From Bacteroidota bacterium (GTDB taxonomy: Bacteria > Bacteroidota > Bacteroidia > 2-12-FULL-35-15): 64,000 bases of DNA. A program made the position numbers and the translations under genes. The stretch lies in NCBI GenBank assembly GCA_025963725.1, contig JAOQAE010000002.1, forward strand, positions 1,292,411 through 1,356,410. The letters run 5' to 3'. Positions within the stretch are counted from its first letter, which is position 1; each line of letters opens with the position of its first letter. Under the pieces are notes generated by a model. It was not told the DNA's origin and did not search any database. It worked only from the letters and a program-made list of their open reading frames with translations. This document shows positions 52,066 through 60,238 of the stretch, one piece after another.

Positions 52066-52104
52066 ACCACCCCTAACCCTCCTGGAAGGAGGGGAACGAT
52101 CCGT
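52066..52104. repeat. MITE-like element, left-end fragment
   Basis: ACCACCCCTAACCCTCCT and GGAAGGAGGGGAACG match the left end of copies 1 and 2, then similarity stops. No gene lies between here and 52219; TATCTTTA at 52181-52188 is a likely -7 element for the SDR gene. Confidence 0.65.
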
Positions 52105-52219
52105 GCAAAACGAGAAGAACACCTTTTTTAATCTGTGAATCTGTGGCAATAACCTCCCCCAGTCCAGTAATTTTAATTCTTATCTTTACGATTGACCAAT
52201 AACCATTTTACAAAAGCAA

Positions 52220-52972
52220 ATGATCGCATTCATTACAGGAGCAACCGCAGGAATAGGAAAAGCCACAGCTGAGCTGTTCGCCAGGAACGGATACCATATT
52301 ATCATTACCGGGAGGCGAAAGGAGCGGCTGGAAGAATTCTCTGCACATTTAAAATCAACATACAACACAGAGGTGCTGTCGCTGAACTTTGATGTCCGCA
52401 ATTTAAAGGAAGTGGAAAGCGCCATCGCTTCGATCCCGGAGGAATGGAAAAAAATAAACGTGCTGGTAAATAATGCCGGCCTTGCGGTCGGACTGAACAA
52501 CATACAGGAGGGCGTTATAGATGATTGGGAACGGATGATCGATACGAACATCAAGGGATTGCTGTACATGACGCGTAACATCGCACCCATCATGATCCAG
52601 AATGGCTATGGCCATATTGTGAACATCGGCTCCATTGCAGGCAAGGAAGTGTATGCAAACGGAAATGTGTACTGCGCTACCAAGCATGCGGTGGATGCAT
52701 TGAACAAAGGCATGCGCATCGACCTGCTGCCGCATCACATTAAAGTGACCGCAGTGAACCCCGGCATGGTGGAAACGGAATTTTCCATTGTGCGCTTTAA
52801 AGGGGATGATGAGCGTGCAAACAAAGTATACACGGGACTGCAGCCGCTGAAAGCGGAGGACATCGCGGAAACCATCTATTGGGTAGCAAGCCGCCCGGCA
52901 CACGTAAACATCAACGACATTGTGATCATGCCGGCTGTGCAGGCAAATGCAACAACCACGATACGCAAATAA
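52220..52972 (+). CDS. Short-chain dehydrogenase/reductase (YdfG-like)
   Basis: 250 residues. The NAD(P)-binding motif is TGATAGIGKATAELFARNGY (about 6-25), a basic stretch GRRKERL suggests NADPH preference, NNAG is present, and the active site is Ser in 'IVNIGSIAG', Tyr-x-x-x-Lys in 'VYCATKHAV'. 'VTAVNPGMVETEFS' is typical of the YdfG/serine 3-dehydrogenase-like group acting on 3-hydroxy acids; the substrate is not certain. Followed after 3 nt by the amidohydrolase, so co-transcribed. Confidence 0.93.
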   Translation: MIAFITGATAGIGKATAELFARNGYHIIITGRRKERLEEFSAHLKSTYNTEVLSLNFDVRNLKEVESAIASIPEEWKKINVLVNNAGLAVGLNNIQEGVIDDWERMIDTNIKGLLYMTRNIAPIMIQNGYGHIVNIGSIAGKEVYANGNVYCATKHAVDALNKGMRIDLLPHHIKVTAVNPGMVETEFSIVRFKGDDERANKVYTGLQPLKAEDIAETIYWVASRPAHVNINDIVIMPAVQANATTTIRK

Positions 52973-52975
52973 GCA

Positions 52976-54685
52976 ATGAAAAACTTTTTCAGATTATTAT
53001 CCGTTTGCTGTGTCCTGCTTTCTGCCTGCACACACAAGCAATCTGCCGACCTGATCGTTCACAACGCTGTGATCTATACCGTTGATTCATCCTTCAGCAC
53101 CGCGCAAAGCATTGCCGTGAAAGATGGTAAATTCATTGCGGTTGGAACCAATGAAGAAATCCTTTCCGCTTACGAAGCGAAGGAAATGATCGATGCAAAG
53201 GGAAATGCGCTTTACCCCGGCCTGATCGATTCTCATTGCCATTTTTACGGCTATGGCGAAGGATTGCAGCAGGTGAACCTTGTGGGAACAAGATCATTTG
53301 ACGAAGTGATCGCGCGGATCACCAGCTATTCAAAAGAGCATCCGGATGTGAAATGGATCATCGGCCGCGGCTGGGATCAGAACGACTGGACAGTTAAAGA
53401 ATTCCCCGACAGAAAAAAGCTGGACTCATTATTTCCTTCCACTCCTGTTTTTATTGAACGGATCGACGGGCATGCCGCATTGGCAAACGGGGAAGCTATG
53501 CGCAGGGCGAACATCACCGGATGGAAAAGAGTGGATGGCGGAAGGATCGGCTCCTACCTCGACCTTGCCCACATGGAAATTGCCCATGTTGCATTTGCAT
53601 CGCTGAACGGGATCCTGATCGATAACGCTGTTGACCTTGTAAAAAAAGTAATTCCCAAACCGACCAAAGAAGAAATAAGAACGGCCTTGCTTGCAGCGCA
53701 AAAGAATTGCTTTGCCGTAGGGCTTACCACCGTTGATGATGCCGGATTGGAAAAGCACATTGTGGATGCGATGGATGAAGCGCAAAAAAGCGGAACGCTG
53801 AAAATGCGGATCTATGCGATGCTCACAGACAATAAGGAGAATGCCGACTATTATTTGAATAAGGGAATTTATAAAACCGACAGGCTGAACGTCCGCTCAT
53901 TTAAGTTCTATGCAGATGGCGCGCTGGGGTCCCGCGGAGCCTGCCTGCTGCAGCCATACTCCGACAAGCCGGACCAGCGGGGCTTCCTGCTGAGCAGTCC
54001 GGAACATTTCGACAGCCTCGCACACCTCGCAATGCTAAAAATGTTCCAGGTCAATACACACTGCATCGGCGATTCTGCCGTACGTTTGATCATTGCCATT
54101 GATAAAGCAGCAATTGGAAAGAGGGCTATAATTGAAAGTCATAATCACGTTAATGGATCACAAATGCGTCCCCGCATCGAGCATTTCCAGGTAAGCACCA
54201 AAGAAGATCTCGCAAGCATACAAAACTCCGGGATCATTCCCTCCGTGCAACCCACGCACGCCACATCCGATATGTATTGGGCACAGGAGAGACTTGGCCC
54301 TGAGCGGATCAAATACGCATACGCCTATAACGATCTTTTAAAAGCGGCGGGAATGCTTGCGCTGGGAACAGATTTCCCGGTGGAGAATATCAATCCCATG
54401 TATACATTTTATGCGGCAGTGGCACGCAAAGACCTGAAAGGCTTCCCCGAAGGCGGCTTCCAGCCGGAGAACGCATTGTCGAGGGAGAACACCCTGCGCG
54501 GCATGACGATCTGGGGCGCTTATGCTAATTTTGAAGAACAGGAGAAGGGCAGCATCGAGAAAGGAAAGCTCGCCGATTTTGTGATCCTCGATAAGGATAT
54601 TATGAAATGTGCAATTGACAGTGTGCCGAAGGTACAGGTAATTTATACGTTTGTTAATGGTGAACGGGTGTATTCATCCAAATAA
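52976..54685 (+). CDS. YtcJ-like amidohydrolase lipoprotein
   Basis: 569 residues with lipobox LLSAC (about Cys18). Amidohydrolase-3 features are the metal-binding 'GLIDSHCHFYGYGE', 'IGRGWDQNDW', 'KFYADGALGSRGACLLQPYSD', 'HCIGDSAVRLII', and near the end 'GTDFPVENINPMYTFYAAVARKD' and 'GKLADFVILDKDI'. Family members hydrolyse amides or formamides, with unknown natural substrates. Envelope-located by its lipid anchor. Confidence 0.93.
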   Translation: MKNFFRLLSVCCVLLSACTHKQSADLIVHNAVIYTVDSSFSTAQSIAVKDGKFIAVGTNEEILSAYEAKEMIDAKGNALYPGLIDSHCHFYGYGEGLQQVNLVGTRSFDEVIARITSYSKEHPDVKWIIGRGWDQNDWTVKEFPDRKKLDSLFPSTPVFIERIDGHAALANGEAMRRANITGWKRVDGGRIGSYLDLAHMEIAHVAFASLNGILIDNAVDLVKKVIPKPTKEEIRTALLAAQKNCFAVGLTTVDDAGLEKHIVDAMDEAQKSGTLKMRIYAMLTDNKENADYYLNKGIYKTDRLNVRSFKFYADGALGSRGACLLQPYSDKPDQRGFLLSSPEHFDSLAHLAMLKMFQVNTHCIGDSAVRLIIAIDKAAIGKRAIIESHNHVNGSQMRPRIEHFQVSTKEDLASIQNSGIIPSVQPTHATSDMYWAQERLGPERIKYAYAYNDLLKAAGMLALGTDFPVENINPMYTFYAAVARKDLKGFPEGGFQPENALSRENTLRGMTIWGAYANFEEQEKGSIEKGKLADFVILDKDIMKCAIDSVPKVQVIYTFVNGERVYSSK

Positions 54686-54690
54686 AAGTT

Positions 54691-55176
54691 TACACAGAGA
54701 AGCGGAGAAACGGAGAAACACAGAGAATTATGACTCAAAAATATTTAAATGAATTGTCTTATAAGATCATAGGTTGCGCCATCGAGGTTCATAAGCAATT
54801 AGGGCCCGGGCTATTGGAATCTGTTTATGAAGAGTGTATGATTGAAGAGCTTAAATCAACAGGCTTAAGCGTAAGGTCACAGATCGCTGTGCCCATTCAA
54901 TACAAATCAAAAAAGTTCGGCACACCTCTAAAGCTTGATATTCTTGTCAATGACGCAATAATTGTCGAATTAAAAGCGGTAGAAACTGTAATACCAGTGC
55001 ATAAGGCAATTCTAATTTCCTACCTGAAGTTATCCGGAAAACCTAAAGGGCTTCTGATTAATTTTCATACGGAAAACATTACTAATTCAATGACATCTTT
55101 GATCACTGACGAATTTTCCAAATTACCACTGCAATGATTTTCTCCGTGTCTCTCCGCTCCCTCTGCTTCTCCGTGG
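54691..55176. mobile_element. GxxExxY cassette flanked by inverted repeats
   Basis: The left flank at about 54691-54726 (ACACAGAGAAGCGGAGAA, then ACGGAGAAACACAGAG) and the right flank at about 55139-55176 (CTCCGTGTCTCTCCGCTCC, then CTGCTTCTCCGTGG) are imperfect inverted repeats around the GxxExxY ORF. GxxExxY genes are commonly found in such repeat flanks in Bacteroidota, which suggests a mobile cassette although no transposase is present. Confidence 0.6.
54730..55137 (+). CDS. GxxExxY protein
   Basis: 135 residues. The name-giving motif is in 'GPGLLESVYEECM' (about 26-38); 'KLDILVNDAIIVELKAVE' carries the D...E-x-K pattern of a PD-(D/E)XK nuclease fold, and 'LISYLKLSGKPKGLLINF' follows. The function of the family is not established. 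The stop overlaps the ATG of the beta-barrel gene (ATGA). See the flanking inverted repeats. Confidence 0.93.
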   Translation: MTQKYLNELSYKIIGCAIEVHKQLGPGLLESVYEECMIEELKSTGLSVRSQIAVPIQYKSKKFGTPLKLDILVNDAIIVELKAVETVIPVHKAILISYLKLSGKPKGLLINFHTENITNSMTSLITDEFSKLPLQ

Positions 55177-55880
55177 TAAAAACCCTTTTACTCCTTCTCT
55201 CTTTTTCCTCTTATTCCCAGGAAGCGCGCAAGCCATCACGCTTAAAGCACCGCATCAGCGCAGGCCCGGTGATCTCGCTTTTTAAGAACGACCCGCATTT
55301 TACGATCAATACAAAAGCGAAGGCAGGTGCGAATGTTGCATATAAAACGGAGATCCTGCTGGGGCGGAAAACAAATGTGCTGCTGGGGCTTGAATACATG
55401 AGCCAGGGATTGAAATTCAATGGCTATTATGCAGACACCGGCTTTACTTACTTATACGATGAAACGTTCGCGTACACGCATGAGCTCCGTTATAATGAGA
55501 TACAGGTACCTATCGGCTTAAAGCTCGCATTTAACGGCGACAAGGAAAGTCCGTATACCGGCTACCTCTTCGGCGGCATCGGTTTCCGGTATATTTTCAG
55601 CTCTTACGTGGTGATCGCCTCCGACTCCACCGAAACAACTCCTTACGACGGCAAAGGCACGATCGGCTTTGAGCATGAGCTGGTGACAAAAGGGTTCAAT
55701 GCATTTTATCATGGCGGATTGGGCATCCAGAAGAATTACAGGGCCACGGGAAAATCGGTATTTCTCGAGCTTACGTTCAAGCGCGGCTTCTCGAGGATCC
55801 ATTATACGGGACATGAGAATTCTAACAATATTAATTTCAGGGATAATAACCTTGCGATAACTTTCGGGCTGCGGCTGTAG
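55134..55880 (+). CDS. Outer-membrane beta-barrel protein (PorT-like fold)
   Basis: 248 residues. The body from about residue 30 ('RLKHRISAGPVISLFKNDPHF', 'GLEYMSQGLKFNGYY', 'LRYNEIQVPIGLKLAF', 'GYLFGGIGFRYIF') is an 8-strand-type barrel of the outer-membrane beta-barrel family. The first ~14 residues (MIFSVSLRSLCFSV) are encoded by the right inverted repeat of the GxxExxY cassette, so the present start and part of the signal peptide appear to derive from that insertion. A GTG near 55174 could be an alternative start. Confidence 0.82.
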   Translation: MIFSVSLRSLCFSVVKTLLLLLSFSSYSQEARKPSRLKHRISAGPVISLFKNDPHFTINTKAKAGANVAYKTEILLGRKTNVLLGLEYMSQGLKFNGYYADTGFTYLYDETFAYTHELRYNEIQVPIGLKLAFNGDKESPYTGYLFGGIGFRYIFSSYVVIASDSTETTPYDGKGTIGFEHELVTKGFNAFYHGGLGIQKNYRATGKSVFLELTFKRGFSRIHYTGHENSNNINFRDNNLAITFGLRL

Positions 55881-55918
55881 CGGCCACAATTTTAGCAGCT
55901 CCAGTTCCGTTACACATT

Positions 55919-56524
55919 ATGCAGATGCGTTTTTGTTCACTCCTCTTTCTTCTCGTTTTTTCTTCCGCCATCTGCGCGCAAAAGAAAACATGGGACCCGG
56001 CCGTGCTCGAAAAGGCGAATACGGCAAAGGATGCAGCATATTTAACTTCAGAAGAAAAAGCCGTCATCTTTTACCTGAACCTTGTACGGCTCGACCCGAA
56101 ATTATTCGGGGAAACATATCTAAAGAAGTACCTCGACTCTACCCAGGATCATAATAGCTATGTACTGTCACTTCTGAAGGCCTTGCCATCGACAAAGCCC
56201 ATGGATGTGCTGTTACCTGCACAAGACCTTTGCGCTTTTGCGAAAGCGCATGCAATTAAATCGGGAAGGGAAAACAAGGTAGGGCATGATAACTTTAAGG
56301 AGCGGAACAAAGTGATCCGGAACAATTACACCGGCATGGCGGAAAACTGCGATTATGGTAATGACAAAGCTTTTGACATTGTGATGAGCCTGCTGATCGA
56401 TGAGGGGATCCAGAGCCTTGGTCACCGGAAGAATATCCTCAATCCAAAATACAAATACATTGGCACTTCCATCAGGCCGCACAAAGGCTACGACTGGAAC
56501 TGCGTGATGGACTTCGGCGGCTGA
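55919..56524 (+). CDS. CAP/SCP-domain secreted protein
   Basis: 201 residues from ATG 55919; ATG 55925 is equally possible. Signal peptide (SAICAQ). The CAP domain spans about 45-200: 'VIFYLNLVRLDPKLF', 'AKAHAIKSGRENKVGHDNFKERN', 'GMAENCDYG' and 'LGHRKNILNPKYKYIGTSIRPH', with the cavity His and Glu. CAP proteins act extracellularly, as proteases or lipid binders in various taxa; the bacterial role is mostly unknown. Confidence 0.9.
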   Translation: MQMRFCSLLFLLVFSSAICAQKKTWDPAVLEKANTAKDAAYLTSEEKAVIFYLNLVRLDPKLFGETYLKKYLDSTQDHNSYVLSLLKALPSTKPMDVLLPAQDLCAFAKAHAIKSGRENKVGHDNFKERNKVIRNNYTGMAENCDYGNDKAFDIVMSLLIDEGIQSLGHRKNILNPKYKYIGTSIRPHKGYDWNCVMDFGG

Positions 56525-56872
56525 TCAGCCCAGCGCCAGCGCCTCTTTCACCCATTTCCTTACCTGTGCAGCAGGAATATCCTTAGCAGTGCGGATCTTG
56601 ATATGCCGCATCCCTTTCCCGGTCCCTTCAAATAACTTTTTCGGATCGCTCAGCGCAGTGGCCTGCATGAAGCCGAGGTTGATGTAATCCACGCCGGCAT
56701 AAGTGTATACGAAGGCGATGTTTGTTTTGCCGGAGATGAAGGTCAGCTGCCGCCACTTAATGCCTTCGGTGATCGCCGGGCTGGCGGCCAGCATCAGGTC
56801 CCTCACCTGCATAGCAAGTTCGCGCTTGTGGTCCGGCAATGCTGCCAGGAATCTCTGAATTGCAGGCTCCAT
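56525..56872 (-). CDS. DUF1801-domain protein
   Basis: 115 residues from ATG 56872 (MEPAIQRFLAALPDHKRELAMQVRDLML). The longer frame would run into the neighbouring gene and lacks a plausible N-terminus. 'ITEGIKWRQLTFISGKTNIAFVYTYAGVDYINLGFMQA' and 'GTGKGMRHIKIRTAKDI' fit the YdhG/DUF1801 fold. It may bind small molecules; function unknown. A related domain lies in the gene at 57375-58430. Confidence 0.85.
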   Translation of the reverse strand: MEPAIQRFLAALPDHKRELAMQVRDLMLAASPAITEGIKWRQLTFISGKTNIAFVYTYAGVDYINLGFMQATALSDPKKLFEGTGKGMRHIKIRTAKDIPAAQVRKWVKEALALG

Positions 56873-56936
56873 TACTTCCGTTTTTGTCCGAGTGATATTT
56901 TTGAGATCATATCTTGTTTTAAAATTACACAGGCAC

Positions 56937-57365
56937 TCATTTATCCAATGAAGGCGCATCGTACTTGTACATCGCCTGTGCAGCGCTCCCATATACAGTG
57001 AAGGTATGTGAATCCACATTGAAAGAAAGGCCATTGAACCACAGCACCTCACGCATCTCCATATCTTTTATATTTTCCCATTTGAAAAACAATGGCGGGT
57101 GCAGAAAGCGCAACGGCAATATGGGTACGATCCTCACACCATTTTCATAGATGGTGATATTGATGCAAATGGAATATTTTGCAAACGTATTTAAATGCAT
57201 GGTCCGGAAATAAAAGCTCTCCAGCTTGCTGCCAGCGGCCTCTTCCCTGAACTTATATTTCCGCGACAAGGAGAACCACCCCGTGAGCCAGGAAAGCAAA
57301 CCGGTTATCAGAAGCCAGAAAAGCAGGAAGAAGACTGAAGGATTATTATCAAAAATGCTGCTCAT
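56937..57365 (-). CDS. Membrane-anchored hypothetical protein
   Basis: 142 residues. One transmembrane segment (about 10-30, VFFLLFWLLITGLLSWLTGWF) and then a soluble beta-rich domain ('SICINITIYENGVRIVPILPLRFLHPPLFFKWENIKDMEM') that looks like a bacterial PH-type domain. Function unknown. Confidence 0.72.
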   Translation of the reverse strand: MSSIFDNNPSVFFLLFWLLITGLLSWLTGWFSLSRKYKFREEAAGSKLESFYFRTMHLNTFAKYSICINITIYENGVRIVPILPLRFLHPPLFFKWENIKDMEMREVLWFNGLSFNVDSHTFTVYGSAAQAMYKYDAPSLDK

Positions 57366-57374
57366 GTTAAAGTG

Positions 57375-58430
57375 TTAGCTTGTCATCATTTTCAGCAGCT
57401 CATTGGAGGTGCGCCAGTTGCGGGTGGTCGCTTTCACCTTCAGCTTCCTTTCGAAAAAGCTGTTGCTGAGCTTGGTTTCGCCGTAGCCGCCCGGGCAATA
57501 GAGGTAGACCTCCTTTCCCGCGATCACGAATTGATCGCTGGAGCCATCGGGCACCTTGATCTTTTCGAGGAGCTCCTTTGAGGGGATCTCCGCAAGGAAC
57601 GTAATGTATAATTTATCCTCCTGAAGGTTCTCCTCTTTTAAGAAAGGATTTTTTTTCAGCACCGCGGCAAGCTCTTTTTCGGTGCGGATCACAACCGGCA
57701 CCTCGAAGCCGAAACGGGCCGTGATCTTTTTCTCAAGCGTTGCGGACAATGCTTGCTCATCCGTTGCCCTGGTGTCGAACAGCACATTGCCGCTTTGAAT
57801 ATATGTGCGCACATTCTTATACTTCAATGCTTCATACACTTCCCGCAGCTCGGCCATAGGAACTTTCTTCCCTCCCACATTGATCCCGCGAAGCATTGAT
57901 AAATAAGTGACCATGGCTTGAGTTATTTTTTTTTGACAGCTTTTTTTCGATGCTTTTTTAACAGCTTTTTTTGCATGCTCTTCCCTTGCCGCCTGGTATT
58001 TATTGATCCAGTCCTGCACCGACATTTTCGACATCAGCTCACCGAACAATTTAAAAGGGATCTTTTCAGGCTTTTTAAAGCGGATGCAGCTTTTGCCCAT
58101 ATCGAGCTTGGCATCGGTATGCTTCGGATATTCCTTCAGGAACCAATCGAGCAGCTTGGGATCGCTGTAAATTCCCATGTGGTAAAAAGCGATAAAGTTC
58201 TTCTGGCTGGCCATGCCCGCAAAAGGCAGCGGCTGCAAAGGGTCGCAGTGATAGCCCTCAGGAAAGATGGAATGAGGCACCACATAGCCGAACATTCCAT
58301 AAGAGCAGGTTTCCTGGAAGCCTTTTGGCAGGTTCTTCAGTACTTCATTGCGCAATTTCGTCATTGCTTCTTTCCTGTCATCCGGAATTTTTGAAATGTA
58401 TTCTTCCGCTGTCGCTGATTTTATCTGCAT
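57375..58430 (-). CDS. DUF1801-DUF1697 fusion protein (possible frame fusion at a nine-A tract)
   Basis: 351 residues. Residues 1-150 are a DUF1801 domain ('YISKIPDDRKEAMTKLRNEVLKNLP', 'FIAFYHMGIYSDPKLL', 'GKSCIRFKKPEKIP') ending in a lysine-rich tail. Residues 173-351 are a complete DUF1697 protein starting MVTYLSMLRGINVGGKKVP and ending 'RNWRTSNELLKMM'. The join is encoded by nine consecutive A on the coding strand (57926-57934). With one A fewer, the first domain would stop right after 'CQKK', and the second would start at its own ATG (57914). So this may be two genes joined by homopolymer length. Confidence 0.85.
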   Translation of the reverse strand: MQIKSATAEEYISKIPDDRKEAMTKLRNEVLKNLPKGFQETCSYGMFGYVVPHSIFPEGYHCDPLQPLPFAGMASQKNFIAFYHMGIYSDPKLLDWFLKEYPKHTDAKLDMGKSCIRFKKPEKIPFKLFGELMSKMSVQDWINKYQAAREEHAKKAVKKASKKSCQKKITQAMVTYLSMLRGINVGGKKVPMAELREVYEALKYKNVRTYIQSGNVLFDTRATDEQALSATLEKKITARFGFEVPVVIRTEKELAAVLKKNPFLKEENLQEDKLYITFLAEIPSKELLEKIKVPDGSSDQFVIAGKEVYLYCPGGYGETKLSNSFFERKLKVKATTRNWRTSNELLKMMTS

Positions 58431-58457
58431 GGAAATTAAAGTTTTTTCAACGCCTTT

Positions 58458-58910
58458 TCAGGCTTCGAGTATTTGTTTGATCTGCACGAGGATCGGGTTC
58501 CAGCCCTCGCCATTGTTATACGTTTCTTCGTATCGCTTCTGTCCGTCGGCCACCTTATTGTAATCGCCCTGGGTCACTGTAAGCGTGGTTTGTCCGCCCT
58601 TTTCCTCCAGCGCATATTCCACAGTAAGATAATTCTCAGGGACATCCGGTATTGCAGGGTTATTCGGATCGATCACTGTGTACGCCAGGTACTTTTCCGG
58701 CCGGATCTCCACGATATTCCCCTTTACCGGGATGAACTCTTTTCCTTCATGCATCATTTTCCAGATGAGCGGACTTCCGGCCTTCCAGTCGGAAACAGTT
58801 TCACAGCCAAACATGTACTTTTTTGTTTGTTCCGGATTTACGAGCGCATCCCAAACGGTTGCGGCAGGAGCATTAATGGTAATGGTATTTTTTACGGTGA
58901 GTGCTGACAT
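58458..58910 (-). CDS. AHSA1/SRPBCC-family protein
   Basis: 150 residues. 'VKNTITINAPAATVWDALVNPEQTKKYMFGCETVSDWKAGSPLIWKM', then 'VIDPNNP' and 'LTVEYALEEKGGQTTLTVTQGDY', are the START/Bet-v-1-like AHSA1 pattern. Such proteins bind hydrophobic ligands or act in stress response; no specific role can be assigned. It is on the same strand and 27 nt upstream of the DUF1801-DUF1697 gene. Confidence 0.9.
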   Translation of the reverse strand: MSALTVKNTITINAPAATVWDALVNPEQTKKYMFGCETVSDWKAGSPLIWKMMHEGKEFIPVKGNIVEIRPEKYLAYTVIDPNNPAIPDVPENYLTVEYALEEKGGQTTLTVTQGDYNKVADGQKRYEETYNNGEGWNPILVQIKQILEA

Positions 58911-59000
58911 GGTCGATGTAAATTTTAAACAAAATTAATCATTCTTCTTTAAAAATGCGTGGCTCCTTCTCACCTATAGTTCGCACAACATGATGAAGCA

Positions 59001-60029
59001 CTACTTTTTCCTTTCATACCCTTCATACCATTTGGAAAAGGCATCCAGCTGCTCCTTGTTTTTTGTAAGCCAGTCTGTTATTTCCGCATCGCCTTTTACC
59101 TGGGTCACATAATAGCTGAATGCTTCCACTTTGTTCTCATTCACCATTGCATAATAGAAATCCACGTAATAATCCCACCAGAAGCCCTTGTTCTTGTCCT
59201 TCATTTCCCCTAATACGGAAAAGAAGGATTTTGTTTTGTCAGCAAAAAGCTGCGCTTCGGACTTCCCTTCGTTCTTCTCGAGCCCCTTTGATGCTTCCAG
59301 GAGGGAAAGCATTAATTCCGCCGCACTGAACTCATCACTACCCTTGCTGTCGGAGATAATAATGGTGGTCGACTTTTCACTTTCCCTGGTCACTCCTTTT
59401 TTCATCTGCTCATCAAGCGCTGCAAACGCATTCTTTGCCCGCTTGCCTGTTGGCTCCAGCAGCAGGAAATTGTAAAACGAGAGCAATGATTTCACCCTGC
59501 TTCCCTGCGCCCTCATGATGTAGCCAAGCAGCAAATGGCTGCTGGCATGCGAAGGCTTTATTTTCAGCGCCTCCTGCAATTCACCCTCCGCATCCTTGTA
59601 TTCTTTCATGTTGTAATAGGTGTAGGCCAGGTTGTAATGCAGGAGGTGGCTTTGGGGAAAGTTTTTCAGGCCCTTTTTGTATGTCTTGATCGCATCTTTG
59701 GATTTGCCCATGAGGTCTTGCGCCGAGCCTTTCAGAATGTACGCCTGGTCAACATAGTCTTTATTCTCGTCGATCACCACATCCACACGCTCGATGGCCT
59801 TGTCGTATTTTTCCATGGCAAAATAGGTGGAAGCCATTTCATAATTGGCCAGCGCCGATTTGCTGTCGATCTTCAGTGCCTTTTCATACTCCGCTATCGC
59901 TCCGGCATAATCGCCCTTATCATACAGCTCTATGCCCTTATCAATGTACTTCTTTAATTCATCTGTTTGTCCGTACGCCTTGCATACAAGCATTGTAAAG
60001 ATCAAAATAACCCGGAGCGATTTTTTCAT
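59001..60029 (-). CDS. Secreted TPR-repeat protein
   Basis: 342 residues. Signal peptide (LVCKAYGQ), then about five TPRs between 25 and 200 ('GDYAGAIAEYEKALKIDSKSALANYEM', 'KSKDAIKTYKKGLKNFPQSHLLHYNL', 'KEYKDAEGELQEALKIKPSHASSHLL'). The C-terminal ~130 residues are helical and unrecognised ('FAALDEQMKKGVTRESEKSTT'). Probably periplasmic scaffold. Confidence 0.88.
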   Translation of the reverse strand: MKKSLRVILIFTMLVCKAYGQTDELKKYIDKGIELYDKGDYAGAIAEYEKALKIDSKSALANYEMASTYFAMEKYDKAIERVDVVIDENKDYVDQAYILKGSAQDLMGKSKDAIKTYKKGLKNFPQSHLLHYNLAYTYYNMKEYKDAEGELQEALKIKPSHASSHLLLGYIMRAQGSRVKSLLSFYNFLLLEPTGKRAKNAFAALDEQMKKGVTRESEKSTTIIISDSKGSDEFSAAELMLSLLEASKGLEKNEGKSEAQLFADKTKSFFSVLGEMKDKNKGFWWDYYVDFYYAMVNENKVEAFSYYVTQVKGDAEITDWLTKNKEQLDAFSKWYEGYERKK

Positions 60030-60099
60030 GTGTTTGTTTTAGGATTGGAGGATGAGATAAATATACTGAATTATTTTCTTGCTGATTTATTTGAAGCAG

Positions 60100-60218
60100 A
60101 CCACCCCAACCCTCCTGGAAGGAGGGAGCTGATCCTGCTTTGCTATATCATTATTCTTCACCAAAATATTCTCGTTGCACTACACATTCCCCTCCTGCCA
60201 GGAGGGGTTAGGGGTGGT
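60100..60218. repeat. MITE-like element, diverged third locus (119 bp)
   Basis: Left end ACCACCCCAACCCTCCT and right end AGGAGGGGTTAGGGGTGGT are near-perfect inverted repeats and match the ends of the 51.6-52.1 kb elements; the interior sequence is different. It lies between two TPR genes. Confidence 0.75.
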
Positions 60219-60238
60219 TGCAGGCTATTCCAACAGTT

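Noticed and set aside
51596..52104. CRISPR or tRNA-like structures in the hairpin-rich cluster
   Set aside because: The copies are 120-bp elements with inverted ends; no cloverleaf and no regular spacers.
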